From Candidatus Aminicenantota bacterium (GTDB taxonomy: Bacteria; Acidobacteriota; Aminicenantia; Aminicenantales; Aminicenantaceae), in assembly GCA_016926925.1 (NCBI GenBank), contig JAFGNQ010000104.1, positions 1 through 16,661 of the forward strand: a stretch of 16,661 nucleotides of DNA, in the 5' to 3' direction. The position numbers and the translations under genes were made by a program. Below are positions 7,630 to 14,248 of this stretch, piece by piece. Under the pieces are notes generated by a model. It made no database searches, was not told where the DNA came from, and saw only the letters and a list, made by a program, of their open reading frames with translations. The number at the start of each line of letters is the position of its first letter. Position 1 is the first letter of the stretch.

Positions 7630-8973
7630 CTAAAAAATGGGTTCCCTCGGTAACGGATTCTTGCCGTAAAAGTAGTCATCCGCTCTTAGGGCTACTTTCT
7701 GTGCCGTCAATGTACGAGAAATCGTGTTTCTTATGAAAGTGTGGAAAGAATTGTTGGGTTTGCTGTAGGGACAGACATAAAGGCACATCGCACAGTCTGT
7801 TCCGGCTTTCCTCCAGAATCTGTAGCATCCCTCTCGGTTTATCACCCACTTCAAAACGCCATTCTCTTCGACTTTGTTTCCATGTGGTATGGCTTGTGCA
7901 GGGCAATTTATAGCGCATTTTTTGCAGATATTACAGAAATCTTGAATGCCGTTTTTTTTGGGTGAATCCGGAGTTAGAGGCAAGTCTGTAGTGATGAGAC
8001 CCAACCGTACCCTGGGACCGTACTTCTCTGTAATCAAAATGCCGATGCGCCCGATTTCACCTATCCCGGCTTTCCAGCCCAGCGGAGGCAAGATTGCCTG
8101 GTAATTGCTTCCGGAAATATGGGCCCTTGCCGGATAGCCCATTCGGCGGATGAGGTCAGAAACGATGAGTGCAATCTTGCTTACCTCTACGTATTTTCTC
8201 TCGGTCTCGACGATGACTGGGGCTTTGGGGGATGTGGCGATCATAGGGATATCCATGGGAACTGCAAAAACTATGGCGTACTTGTGTGCGAGAGCAATCT
8301 CTGAGCCGTAGGGCTCAGGCCCTCGTCCGACATGAGAGTAGACATATGCTTGGTCCAATTCACAAACACCGCTGGTATCGGCTCCGAAGAATTTAAGTAT
8401 GTTTTTGATATGACGTGTGTTATCGAACGGTGACAACTCGATTTTATCCGGACTCACTTCGCCCGTCACATAACGCACGTGGAGTCTGGTGAAATCCGTT
8501 TCTGCCGCCGTCAATGTAAATAGAATAGGATTTTTTTTTATGTGTTCGGGAGAGAGAATCTCCGGGAATTTGCGTATTTCCTCATCGGTGTTCCTCAGTC
8601 CGGATTTCCTTTCATAGTAATCTTTGTACGCTTTTGACCTTTCTTTAAGGTCAAAGCGGGAAAAAATCGTATCCCTTTCGTCAATTCTCTTCTGTTCACC
8701 AATAACTTTCATTTCTTCGTGAGGAGCTTGTGCAAAATAAATAAAAACAAAGGCACCTATTCCCAACAGGAAAATGCCCAAAAACAGAAGATTCTTTAAA
8801 ACTCCGGGGATGGTAAACAACAGAATATTGCCTAGGAAGAACATCAGGAAAAGCTGCAAAGCACGCCGAAACGCTCTGTGTTCTTTTAAAAGAAAGTTGT
8901 CTACCGTAAAAATGAAGAAAAATCCCAGGACAAAAAGCAGAGTGACCTCCCCCACAAACACCCAAAAACTCAT
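7630..8973 (-). CDS. membrane-anchored reductive dehalogenase-like corrinoid/Fe-S protein (TM-RdhA)
   Basis: A 447-residue protein. Residues 4-24, about 38-57 and 60-80 are hydrophobic helices, and a soluble domain follows. That domain has RdhA landmarks: DTIFSRFDL near 101-109, then a corrinoid-domain block GIGEIGRIGILIT...YGPRVRLGLITTDLPL (303-333), where GEIGR is the RdhA-type element. Two [4Fe-4S] motifs follow: C347-x2-C350-x2-C353-x3-C357-P, and C383 with C394-x2-C397-x3-C401-P. QueG, which shares this architecture, lacks the membrane helices and has a different block here. There is no Tat signal, and no rdhB-like small anchor gene is visible beside it. The basic loop between helices 1 and 2 (KEHRAFRR) predicts, by the positive-inside rule, a cytoplasmic catalytic domain. 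Substrate and true dehalogenase activity are unknown. A TTGACA promoter places its mRNA start at about the ATG. Confidence 0.85.
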   Translation of the reverse strand: MSFWVFVGEVTLLFVLGFFFIFTVDNFLLKEHRAFRRALQLFLMFFLGNILLFTIPGVLKNLLFLGIFLLGIGAFVFIYFAQAPHEEMKVIGEQKRIDERDTIFSRFDLKERSKAYKDYYERKSGLRNTDEEIRKFPEILSPEHIKKNPILFTLTAAETDFTRLHVRYVTGEVSPDKIELSPFDNTRHIKNILKFFGADTSGVCELDQAYVYSHVGRGPEPYGSEIALAHKYAIVFAVPMDIPMIATSPKAPVIVETERKYVEVSKIALIVSDLIRRMGYPARAHISGSNYQAILPPLGWKAGIGEIGRIGILITEKYGPRVRLGLITTDLPLTPDSPKKNGIQDFCNICKKCAINCPAQAIPHGNKVEENGVLKWVINREGCYRFWRKAGTDCAMCLYVCPYSKPNNSFHTFIRNTISRTLTAQKVALRADDYFYGKNPLPREPIF

Positions 8974-8979
8974 GTTACA

Positions 8980-9008
8980 AAATTAAAGAACTCCGGCGAT
9001 TATGTCAA
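8980..9008 (-). promoter_or_regulatory. sigma70-type promoter giving a leaderless mRNA for the RdhA-like gene
   Basis: On the minus strand a perfect TTGACA (9003-9008) and TAATTT (8980-8985) are 17 bp apart. Only six bases separate the -10 box from ATG 8973, so transcription should begin at or next to the start codon. No Shine-Dalgarno fits in that space; the nearest GGAG lies inside the promoter spacer. Confidence 0.6.
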
Positions 9009-9032
9009 TCCCTCTTTTTCATATATTTTCCG

Positions 9033-9047
9033 GGATTGTGAGAATCC
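9033..9047. promoter_or_regulatory. inverted repeat, possible operator
   Basis: GGATT-GTGAG-AATCC is a perfect 5-bp inverted repeat with a 5-nt centre, located 24 bp upstream of the TTGACA of the RdhA-like gene in the 213-bp region between two divergent genes. Its position would suit a regulator binding site. Five-base arms occur often by chance, so the call is weak. Nothing else recognisable was seen in this gap beyond the two promoters. Confidence 0.2.
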
Positions 9048-9132
9048 GTGTAATCTGGAGCAGGCACAATGCGTGACTTTTTTAACTGCAGTGTAGATCG
9101 AAATTTATTTTTGTATGCTTCCGGATAAATGC

Positions 9133-9161
9133 TTTACGAGTTCATATCGGCTGTGTTAAAT
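9133..9161 (+). promoter_or_regulatory. candidate promoter for the M20 peptidase gene
   Basis: TTTACG (9133-9138) and TTAAAT (9156-9161) are spaced by 17 bp. The transcript would start near 9168. In contrast to the divergent RdhA-like gene, a Shine-Dalgarno AAGGA (9174-9178) lies eight bases before ATG 9187. Confidence 0.4.
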
Positions 9162-9186
9162 TGGTTTCAGGCAAAGGATAAACCCG

Positions 9187-10317
9187 ATGGAATTCATCCA
9201 CTACTATAAGTCACGAAAGGGAGAGATGATCAACCTCCTTAAAAAGTTAGTGGACTTGGAATCACCCTCTTCTGATAAAAAGGCTGTAGACCGATGTGCT
9301 TCCTTTGCTGCTGCCCAATTCCGAAAATCAGGAGCAAAGATCACGGATTTCCCTCAAAAAGACATAGGAAATTTGCATCTGGTCGAGTACCCTCATCCTG
9401 GGCCGAAGGAAATGAAAGAACGCGTCACCCTCCTGACGCACGTGGATACGGTATGGCCGAAAGGAAAAATTAAGGAAATGCCCTTCTATGTATCCGGAGA
9501 TAAAATCTATGGTCCTGGAGTACTCGATATGAAAGCGGGTCTGGTGATGGCTGTATTTTCACTCAGAACGCTCCGCGATTTGAACATTGAACCACGAAAA
9601 AAAATCACCGTATTCATGAATTCTGCAGAAGAAATCGGCAGCGATCCAGCCAACGAAATGATCCGGAACCTGGCCAAAAGATCCTCCTGCATATTGTGTT
9701 TAGAACCCGCACTTCCAGGGGGAGCTCTCAAAGTTCAGAGAAAGGGGCGGATGGATATTTCCTTGGAAACTAAAGGAAAATCGGCACATGCAGGGAATCC
9801 CCAAAATGGCGTCAATGCAGTGGAAGAGCTCCTGCAACAGCTTCGCCATTTGCAGAAATTAAAGACAAAATCGATTACCATGAATATCGGGGTAATAAGG
9901 GGGGGGATTCGTGTCAATATCGTCCCGGATGAGGCAGGGGCCCATTTGGATTTTCGCTTTTGGAAAAGTATTCAAAAAGACAAAATCATCCAATTCTTTA
10001 ACGAACTCCAACCCACGATAAAGGGAGCGAAAATCAAATATGCCGTCAAGAGCTATCTTCCTCCTATGGAAAAAACCCCCGCCTCCGAAAAGCTGCTCAA
10101 TCAGGTCAGAAATATCGCTGCATCCATGGGGCTCATTCTTCAATGGGGGAAAACAGGTGGAGGTTCGGATGCCTCGATTGCGGCCACCATGGGAACGGCA
10201 ACACTTGACGGGCTCGGGCCGGATGGGGATGGAATTCATGCAGCAGACGAGCATCTCCTCATTTCCTCTCTCGTGGAAAGGACCGCTCTGCTCACTGAAA
10301 TATTGCGCCAGCTCTGA
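9187..10317 (+). CDS. M20-family metallopeptidase, glutamate carboxypeptidase (CPG2)-like
   Basis: A 376-residue dinuclear zinc exopeptidase or amidohydrolase without a signal peptide, expected in the cytoplasm. Zinc ligands follow the CPG2 order: H85 in THVDTVW (with D87), D114 in GPGVLDMKAG, E149 in NSAEEIGS (E148 as catalytic base), E173 in CLEPALPGG, and H351 in GDGIHAADEH. The dimerisation (lid) domain contains the usual GKSAHAGNPQNGVNA with H201. Family members release C-terminal glutamate or hydrolyse N-acyl amino acids; the substrate is not determinable. The start is supported by AAGGA at 9174-9178. The stop codon abuts the -35 box of the next unit, so the gene may be monocistronic or may read into the serine genes. 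Confidence 0.88.
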   Translation: MEFIHYYKSRKGEMINLLKKLVDLESPSSDKKAVDRCASFAAAQFRKSGAKITDFPQKDIGNLHLVEYPHPGPKEMKERVTLLTHVDTVWPKGKIKEMPFYVSGDKIYGPGVLDMKAGLVMAVFSLRTLRDLNIEPRKKITVFMNSAEEIGSDPANEMIRNLAKRSSCILCLEPALPGGALKVQRKGRMDISLETKGKSAHAGNPQNGVNAVEELLQQLRHLQKLKTKSITMNIGVIRGGIRVNIVPDEAGAHLDFRFWKSIQKDKIIQFFNELQPTIKGAKIKYAVKSYLPPMEKTPASEKLLNQVRNIAASMGLILQWGKTGGGSDASIAATMGTATLDGLGPDGDGIHAADEHLLISSLVERTALLTEILRQL

Positions 10318-10346
10318 TTGACGGCCTCTCAAATTTCTGCTAACTT
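10318..10346 (+). promoter_or_regulatory. candidate extended -10 promoter for the serine/NifS unit
   Basis: TTGACG (10318-10323) and TAACTT (10341-10346) are 17 bp apart, with TG at 10338-10339 forming an extended -10 (TGnTAACTT). The -35 begins on the base after the M20 stop codon. The same TTG is an apparent in-frame start of the next gene, but its position in a promoter argues against translation from it. Confidence 0.45.
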
Positions 10347-10404
10347 ATTTGTCTTGTGTTCTACCGCTTCATCCATCCGGATTCTGAAAGGCAGGACGAA
10401 TATT

Positions 10405-11550
10405 TTGATCAAGAAACCTTATCTTCTCACCCCGGGGCCAACGCCCCTTCCTGACAGAGTTCTGGCATGTGCATTGCAACCGATCATGCATCACCGAACC
10501 CGCGAATTCTCAGAAATTTATATGGAAACCTGCGAAGGCATAAAGTATGTGTTCCAGACGCAGCAGGATGTTTTTGTCCTTACCTCTTCCGGGTCAGGAG
10601 CTATGGAGGCCGCTGTTGTCAACACCCTCTCCCCAGGAGATGAGGTTATATCCATCAATGGAGGAAAGTTTGGTGACCGCTGGGGCAAAATATGCCGCGC
10701 ATACGGTGTGGAAAGCCATGAGATAATGCTCGAGTGGGGGGACGCTCTCTCTCCGGAAGCACTGGCTGAGGAGCTGCAGGCTCATCCCGCTTCAAAAGCT
10801 GTGCTGGCAACCCTGGCCGAAACATCGACGGGCACTGTCTTTGATATTCAAGGCTTTGGGAAAGTTGTTTCCGATACGGAAGCTATTCTTGTAGTGGATG
10901 CCATTTCCGGAATAGGGGCGACTCCTTGTCCGATGGACGATTGGAAGGTGGATGTTCTTATTTCGGCGTCTCAAAAATCTTTCATGGCTCCCCCGGGCTT
11001 AGCTTACATATCATTCGGTGGAAAAGCCTGGAATCTTGCCGGAAAAGCGACCCTTCCAAAATTTTATTTCGATGTCATGGCAGCAAAAAAGAGCCTGGGG
11101 AAAAGGACCACCCCCTGGTCCCCAGCCATTTCTCTGATCATTCAACAGAGAGAAGCACTGAGATTCATCCGCGATATCGGACTCGAAAATCTTCTCGGGC
11201 ACCACGACATCCTTGGTAGAGCCGTGAGGTCCGGAGTCCGAGCCATCGGCCTTGAATTGCTGTCCAAACGTTCCGGAAACATATTGACTGCAGTTAAAAT
11301 CCCTAAAGGAGTCGACGGAAACGCGCTTCTAAAAAAAATGCAGGACAAATATAAAGTTCATATAGCAGGCGCTCAGGAGCCTCATAAAGGCGAATTCATA
11401 CGTATAGCCCATCTCGGATATATGGGAGCGTTCGATATCATAACCGCTTTGAGCGCCTTGGAAATGGCGCTTTCCGAATCGGGCTATGGCTTTCAGATAG
11501 GAGAGGCTGTCAAAGCCGCTGAAGAAATTATAAAGGAGAATTGGCAATGA
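10405..11550 (+). CDS. SGPL-type class V aminotransferase, probable phosphoserine/serine aminotransferase
   Basis: A 381-residue fold-type I PLP enzyme of the serine-pyruvate/alanine-glyoxylate group. LLTPGPTPLP (7-16) and MHHRTREF (28-35) are group signatures. SSGSGAMEAA (61-70) binds the cofactor phosphate, D165 in VVDAISGIG the pyridine ring, and K191 in SASQKSFMAPPG forms the Schiff base. TTG 10405 is chosen because AGGA (10393-10396) precedes it by eight bases and the protein then begins directly before the conserved TPGPT block, at the usual 380-residue length. A longer frame from TTG 10318 adds 29 residues that resemble nothing in the family. The next gene, serA, starts inside the stop (ATGA). 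That pairing is known from Thermotoga and archaea, where SGPL enzymes replace SerC, so conversion of 3-phosphohydroxypyruvate to phosphoserine is the likely role; glyoxylate transamination is the alternative. Confidence 0.85.
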   Translation: MIKKPYLLTPGPTPLPDRVLACALQPIMHHRTREFSEIYMETCEGIKYVFQTQQDVFVLTSSGSGAMEAAVVNTLSPGDEVISINGGKFGDRWGKICRAYGVESHEIMLEWGDALSPEALAEELQAHPASKAVLATLAETSTGTVFDIQGFGKVVSDTEAILVVDAISGIGATPCPMDDWKVDVLISASQKSFMAPPGLAYISFGGKAWNLAGKATLPKFYFDVMAAKKSLGKRTTPWSPAISLIIQQREALRFIRDIGLENLLGHHDILGRAVRSGVRAIGLELLSKRSGNILTAVKIPKGVDGNALLKKMQDKYKVHIAGAQEPHKGEFIRIAHLGYMGAFDIITALSALEMALSESGYGFQIGEAVKAAEEIIKENWQ

Positions 11551-12452
11551 AAAAAATACTTGTATGTGATCCCTTGGATGCCGACGCTTTCGAGGAGCTG
11601 AAATCCATCTCTGAATTTGAAGTGACACTCAAACCCGGTATGGATGAAGAAGCCCTAGTGCATACCATGCCCGGCTTTCATGCTGCTGTCGTCCGCAGCG
11701 CTACGAAATTGCGGCAAAGTGCCATCGAAGCGGCGACGGATCTCGAACTCATCGTACGTGCCGGAATCGGACTCGACAACATAGACGTCGCTGCAGCCGA
11801 GGCTAAAGGAATCCGCGTGGCAAACACACCCGCTGCCACTACCATCTCTGTTGCTGAACACACGTTCGGCTTGATGTTGGCAGCTGTACGCCAGCATGGA
11901 AGCGCAAACCTATCCATGAAGGAACACAAGTGGGAAAAGAAAAAATTTAAAGGTACCGAGCTCTATGAAAAAACACTGGGCATTATTGGAAGCGGACGGA
12001 TCGGTTGTGCTGTGGCGGAGCGGGCAATCGCCTTTGGAATGAAAGTGCTCGCTTTTGATATTATTCCCATAAAAACGGCTTTAGAAATCGAGCAGGTAAC
12101 CCTGGATCGACTCTTGGGACAGGCGGATATCATCTCCCTTCATTTGCCGTTATCGGAAAGCACCAAACACATGATCGGCGACGAAGCTTTTTCCAAGATG
12201 AAAGATGGCGTGATCATTATCAACGCCTCTCGCGGCGGGATCGTCGATGAAGAATCTCTTCTCAAAGCTCTGGAATCTGGCAAAGCAGGTGCTGCAGCCT
12301 TGGATGTGTACGAAAAGGAACCGCCCGAAGATTTTCGGCTCATCGATCATCCCAACGTCATTTGTACGCCGCACATCGGGGCCGCTGCCAAAGAGGGACA
12401 AAAGAGAGCCGGCTTTGAAGTGGTGAAAATACTCAAAGAACAATTTTTATAA
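11547..12452 (+). CDS. serA: D-3-phosphoglycerate dehydrogenase, short ACT-less form
   Basis: A 301-residue NAD-dependent 2-hydroxyacid dehydrogenase that oxidises 3-phosphoglycerate in serine synthesis. LIVRAGIGLDNID (68-80) is the PGDH substrate-side signature. GIIGSGRIG (145-153) is the Rossmann glycine motif. The catalytic residues are R229 in NASRGG, E258 in DVYEKEPP and H276 in TPHIGAA. It lacks the C-terminal ASB/ACT domains of E. coli and Mycobacterium SerA, so serine feedback through ACT is not expected. ATG 11547 overlaps the aminotransferase TGA and is served by GGAG at 11535-11538; the in-frame TTG at 11541 is less likely. Other 2-hydroxyacid dehydrogenases share the fold, but the neighbour makes SerA the best reading. 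Confidence 0.88.
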   Translation: MKKILVCDPLDADAFEELKSISEFEVTLKPGMDEEALVHTMPGFHAAVVRSATKLRQSAIEAATDLELIVRAGIGLDNIDVAAAEAKGIRVANTPAATTISVAEHTFGLMLAAVRQHGSANLSMKEHKWEKKKFKGTELYEKTLGIIGSGRIGCAVAERAIAFGMKVLAFDIIPIKTALEIEQVTLDRLLGQADIISLHLPLSESTKHMIGDEAFSKMKDGVIIINASRGGIVDEESLLKALESGKAGAAALDVYEKEPPEDFRLIDHPNVICTPHIGAAAKEGQKRAGFEVVKILKEQFL

Positions 12453-12477
12453 AAAGCTAGTTTTAGGCGAGGTCAAG

Positions 12478-13638
12478 ATGGTTTATCTCGATAACAACGC
12501 GACAACTCCTCTCGACCCGCAAGTCTGTGAAGTGATGTCCCTTTTCCTCAAGTCTCATTTCGGGAATCCATCTTCTCTGTATCCGATAGGAAGAGAAGTA
12601 AAGGAGATGATCTCCGAAGCGCGAGAAACGATCGCCAAAGCCATTGGTGCGAAGAGATCGGAAATCATTTTTACGGGATCCGGGACCGAAGCGGATAATT
12701 TTGCCCTGCGGGGCATTATGGATGCCTTTCCCGAACGCGATGAGCTTATCACCTCGGCCATCGAGCATCCTGCGATCATAGAAACAGTTAAATACCTCGA
12801 AAAAAAAGGCAAAAAGGCGTTCTCTGTCCCTGTTGACAGATACGGTAGAGTGGATCTGGATCACCTTGCAAAAGCGATAACACCCAAAACCGCAGTTATA
12901 TCGATCATGCACGCCAACAACGAAATCGGTACTATACAACCGATATCAGAAATCGCCAAGATCGCTAAAGAACAGGGCGTGTTCGTCCATACAGACGCTG
13001 TGCAGAGTTTCGGAAAGATCGATGTCGATGTCAACGACCTGGGTGTGGACATGCTCACAGTATCGGCTCACAAGATCTACGGTCCTAAAGGTATCGGTGC
13101 GCTCTATATCAGGAAGGGGACGAACATTCAACCCTTGATCTACGGTGGTCATCAGGAGCGGCTTATGAGGGCAGGTACGGAAAATACGGCCGGTATCATC
13201 GGTTTTGGAGAGGCCGTCCGTATCCTTCAAGAACGAGGGCAAAAAGATAAAAAGAGAATCGCCAAATTGGCAGAGCAGCTCAAAAAAGGCATTGAGGAAA
13301 AAATCCCCAAGGCCAAATTCAACGGACCTGAAATCGACAGGATTCAAAGCACCCTCAATTTTTCCTTTCTCGGCCTTGAGGCTGAAGCCATTCTTCTTTC
13401 CCTTGCCACAAAGGATATCTATGTTTCCACGGGATCTGCGTGCAGCGAAGAATCTGAAGAAGTCTCCCATGTACTGCGCTCAATCGGATTGAGCCCCGAC
13501 ATCGCCCGCACCAGCGTACGTATGTCCCTTGGCCGCTTCAACACGGAGGAAGACATCGCAATCGTGCTGCAAGAACTTCCCGTGATCGTTGCCAAGCTTA
13601 GAGAAATATCAGGGCTGGATATTGAGTCCTACAGTTGA
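12478..13638 (+). CDS. cysteine desulfurase, NifS/IscS type
   Basis: A 386-residue class V PLP enzyme that removes sulfur from cysteine for Fe-S cluster assembly or tRNA thiolation. The N-terminal YLDNNATTPLD (3-13), AIEHPA (94-99) with H97, HTDAVQSFGK (171-180) with D173 and Q176, and SAHKIYGPKG (196-205) with PLP lysine K199 are all present. C322 in STGSACSEESEEVSHVL is the persulfide cysteine on the flexible loop, which places it in group I (IscS/NifS) and not SufS. GAGGT (near 12468-12473) lies about five bases before the ATG, and the gene follows serA by 25 bp, so it belongs to the same transcript. No scaffold gene (iscU/nifU) adjoins it. The last 10 bases overlap the convergent DUF4416 gene. 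Confidence 0.92.
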   Translation: MVYLDNNATTPLDPQVCEVMSLFLKSHFGNPSSLYPIGREVKEMISEARETIAKAIGAKRSEIIFTGSGTEADNFALRGIMDAFPERDELITSAIEHPAIIETVKYLEKKGKKAFSVPVDRYGRVDLDHLAKAITPKTAVISIMHANNEIGTIQPISEIAKIAKEQGVFVHTDAVQSFGKIDVDVNDLGVDMLTVSAHKIYGPKGIGALYIRKGTNIQPLIYGGHQERLMRAGTENTAGIIGFGEAVRILQERGQKDKKRIAKLAEQLKKGIEEKIPKAKFNGPEIDRIQSTLNFSFLGLEAEAILLSLATKDIYVSTGSACSEESEEVSHVLRSIGLSPDIARTSVRMSLGRFNTEEDIAIVLQELPVIVAKLREISGLDIESYS

Positions 13639-14165
13639 CGGAGTTGCTCGAGATAAGATTTCCGTATCTCTATGAAAAATCTGTGGTACTCCTCTGTTCT
13701 GAAATCCGGGTATGTCCAGTTCAGGATTTTAACCCCTTTTTTGGTGAACAACAGCTCTAAGTGCCCGTAGATACCTTCTTGAAGCGGGATTCTATGGGCA
13801 AAATCTTTGACTGTGGCCATCACCAAAGCTGAGGCGGACATGGTGCCGGGATCAAGATTCACGATGCGCTTATCGGATTTAAAAAAGTCTTTAATCTCGT
13901 CCTCCATCCTATTTGTTTGAAGCTTGATACGACTGAGGCCGCCCGGATCTATCAATTCAGAAAAGCTGAGAAGTTTTTTTTTCAGCCCCGATCCCATTTG
14001 TTTGTCGTAGTAGTCCGTGAATGTAAAGTCGATCGAAGCACTCCGCTTCTCCACCCGTCCGAAATTTTTTGTCAGAACCGTTTCAGCCTGCTCGAATACC
14101 AAATGATCGGAGAATAGAATTCCACAGATGAGCTTTACGGGCGAGAATGGTTTTGCCACGGCCAT
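13629..14165 (-). CDS. DUF4416 family protein of unknown function
   Basis: A 178-residue soluble protein recognisable as DUF4416 by several conserved blocks: FSPVKLICGILFSD at the N-terminus, DFTFTDYYDKQMG with LKKKLLSF, the SRIKLQTNRMEDE segment, KRIVNLDPG, ATVKDFAHRI, and a C-terminal NWTYPDFRTEEYHRFF. The family has no established function; some entries carry an unsupported GTP-binding label. ATG 14165 gives the canonical (V)AKPxxPVKL start. An upstream TTG at 14183 would add six residues and read through the -10 box. There is no Shine-Dalgarno. TATAAT lies seven bases upstream, so the message may be leaderless. The gene is convergent with nifS (10-bp overlap) and divergent from asnS. Confidence 0.85.
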   Translation of the reverse strand: MAVAKPFSPVKLICGILFSDHLVFEQAETVLTKNFGRVEKRSASIDFTFTDYYDKQMGSGLKKKLLSFSELIDPGGLSRIKLQTNRMEDEIKDFFKSDKRIVNLDPGTMSASALVMATVKDFAHRIPLQEGIYGHLELLFTKKGVKILNWTYPDFRTEEYHRFFIEIRKSYLEQLRQL

Positions 14166-14172
14166 TTTTATT

Positions 14173-14178
14173 ATTATA
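14173..14178 (-). promoter_or_regulatory. perfect TATAAT -10 box seven bases before the DUF4416 start
   Basis: The minus strand reads TATAAT at 14173-14178 and ATG begins at 14165, leaving seven bases, so transcription would begin at the start codon. No good -35 is found at 16-18 bp spacing (the best is AAGCAG), which makes the call less certain than for asnS. Confidence 0.4.
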
Positions 14179-14210
14179 CACAATCCGTGCGGCGTCTGCT
14201 TTTATATTTA

Positions 14211-14239
14211 TTGACCAAGTCTGTATGTTTTTTTATAAT
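14211..14239 (+). promoter_or_regulatory. strong sigma70-type promoter for asnS, near-leaderless
   Basis: TTGACC (14211-14216) and a perfect TATAAT (14234-14239) are exactly 17 bp apart. The ATG of asnS is at 14249, nine bases after the -10 box, so the expected start site (14245-14247) leaves a leader of about 2-4 nt with no room for a Shine-Dalgarno. Confidence 0.65.
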
Positions 14240-14248
14240 TCAGCCATC

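Noticed and set aside
7630..8973. Reading the RdhA-like protein as epoxyqueuosine reductase QueG
   Set aside because: QueG has no N-terminal membrane helices, and the region before the clusters has the RdhA-type GEIGR...YGPRVR...TTDLPL order.
9033..9050. ATTGTGAG, a resemblance to the lac operator
   Set aside because: Only the half-site octamer matches and no LacI-type gene is present. It was kept only as a weak generic inverted repeat.
9859..10332. 157-residue minus-strand open frame opposite the M20 peptidase
   Set aside because: It lies fully antisense to conserved M20 motifs and shows no domain of its own.
12463..12939. 158-residue minus-strand open frame opposite the cysteine desulfurase
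   Set aside because: It is antisense to conserved NifS motifs, and its composition (rich in F, R, D) is typical of a shadow frame.
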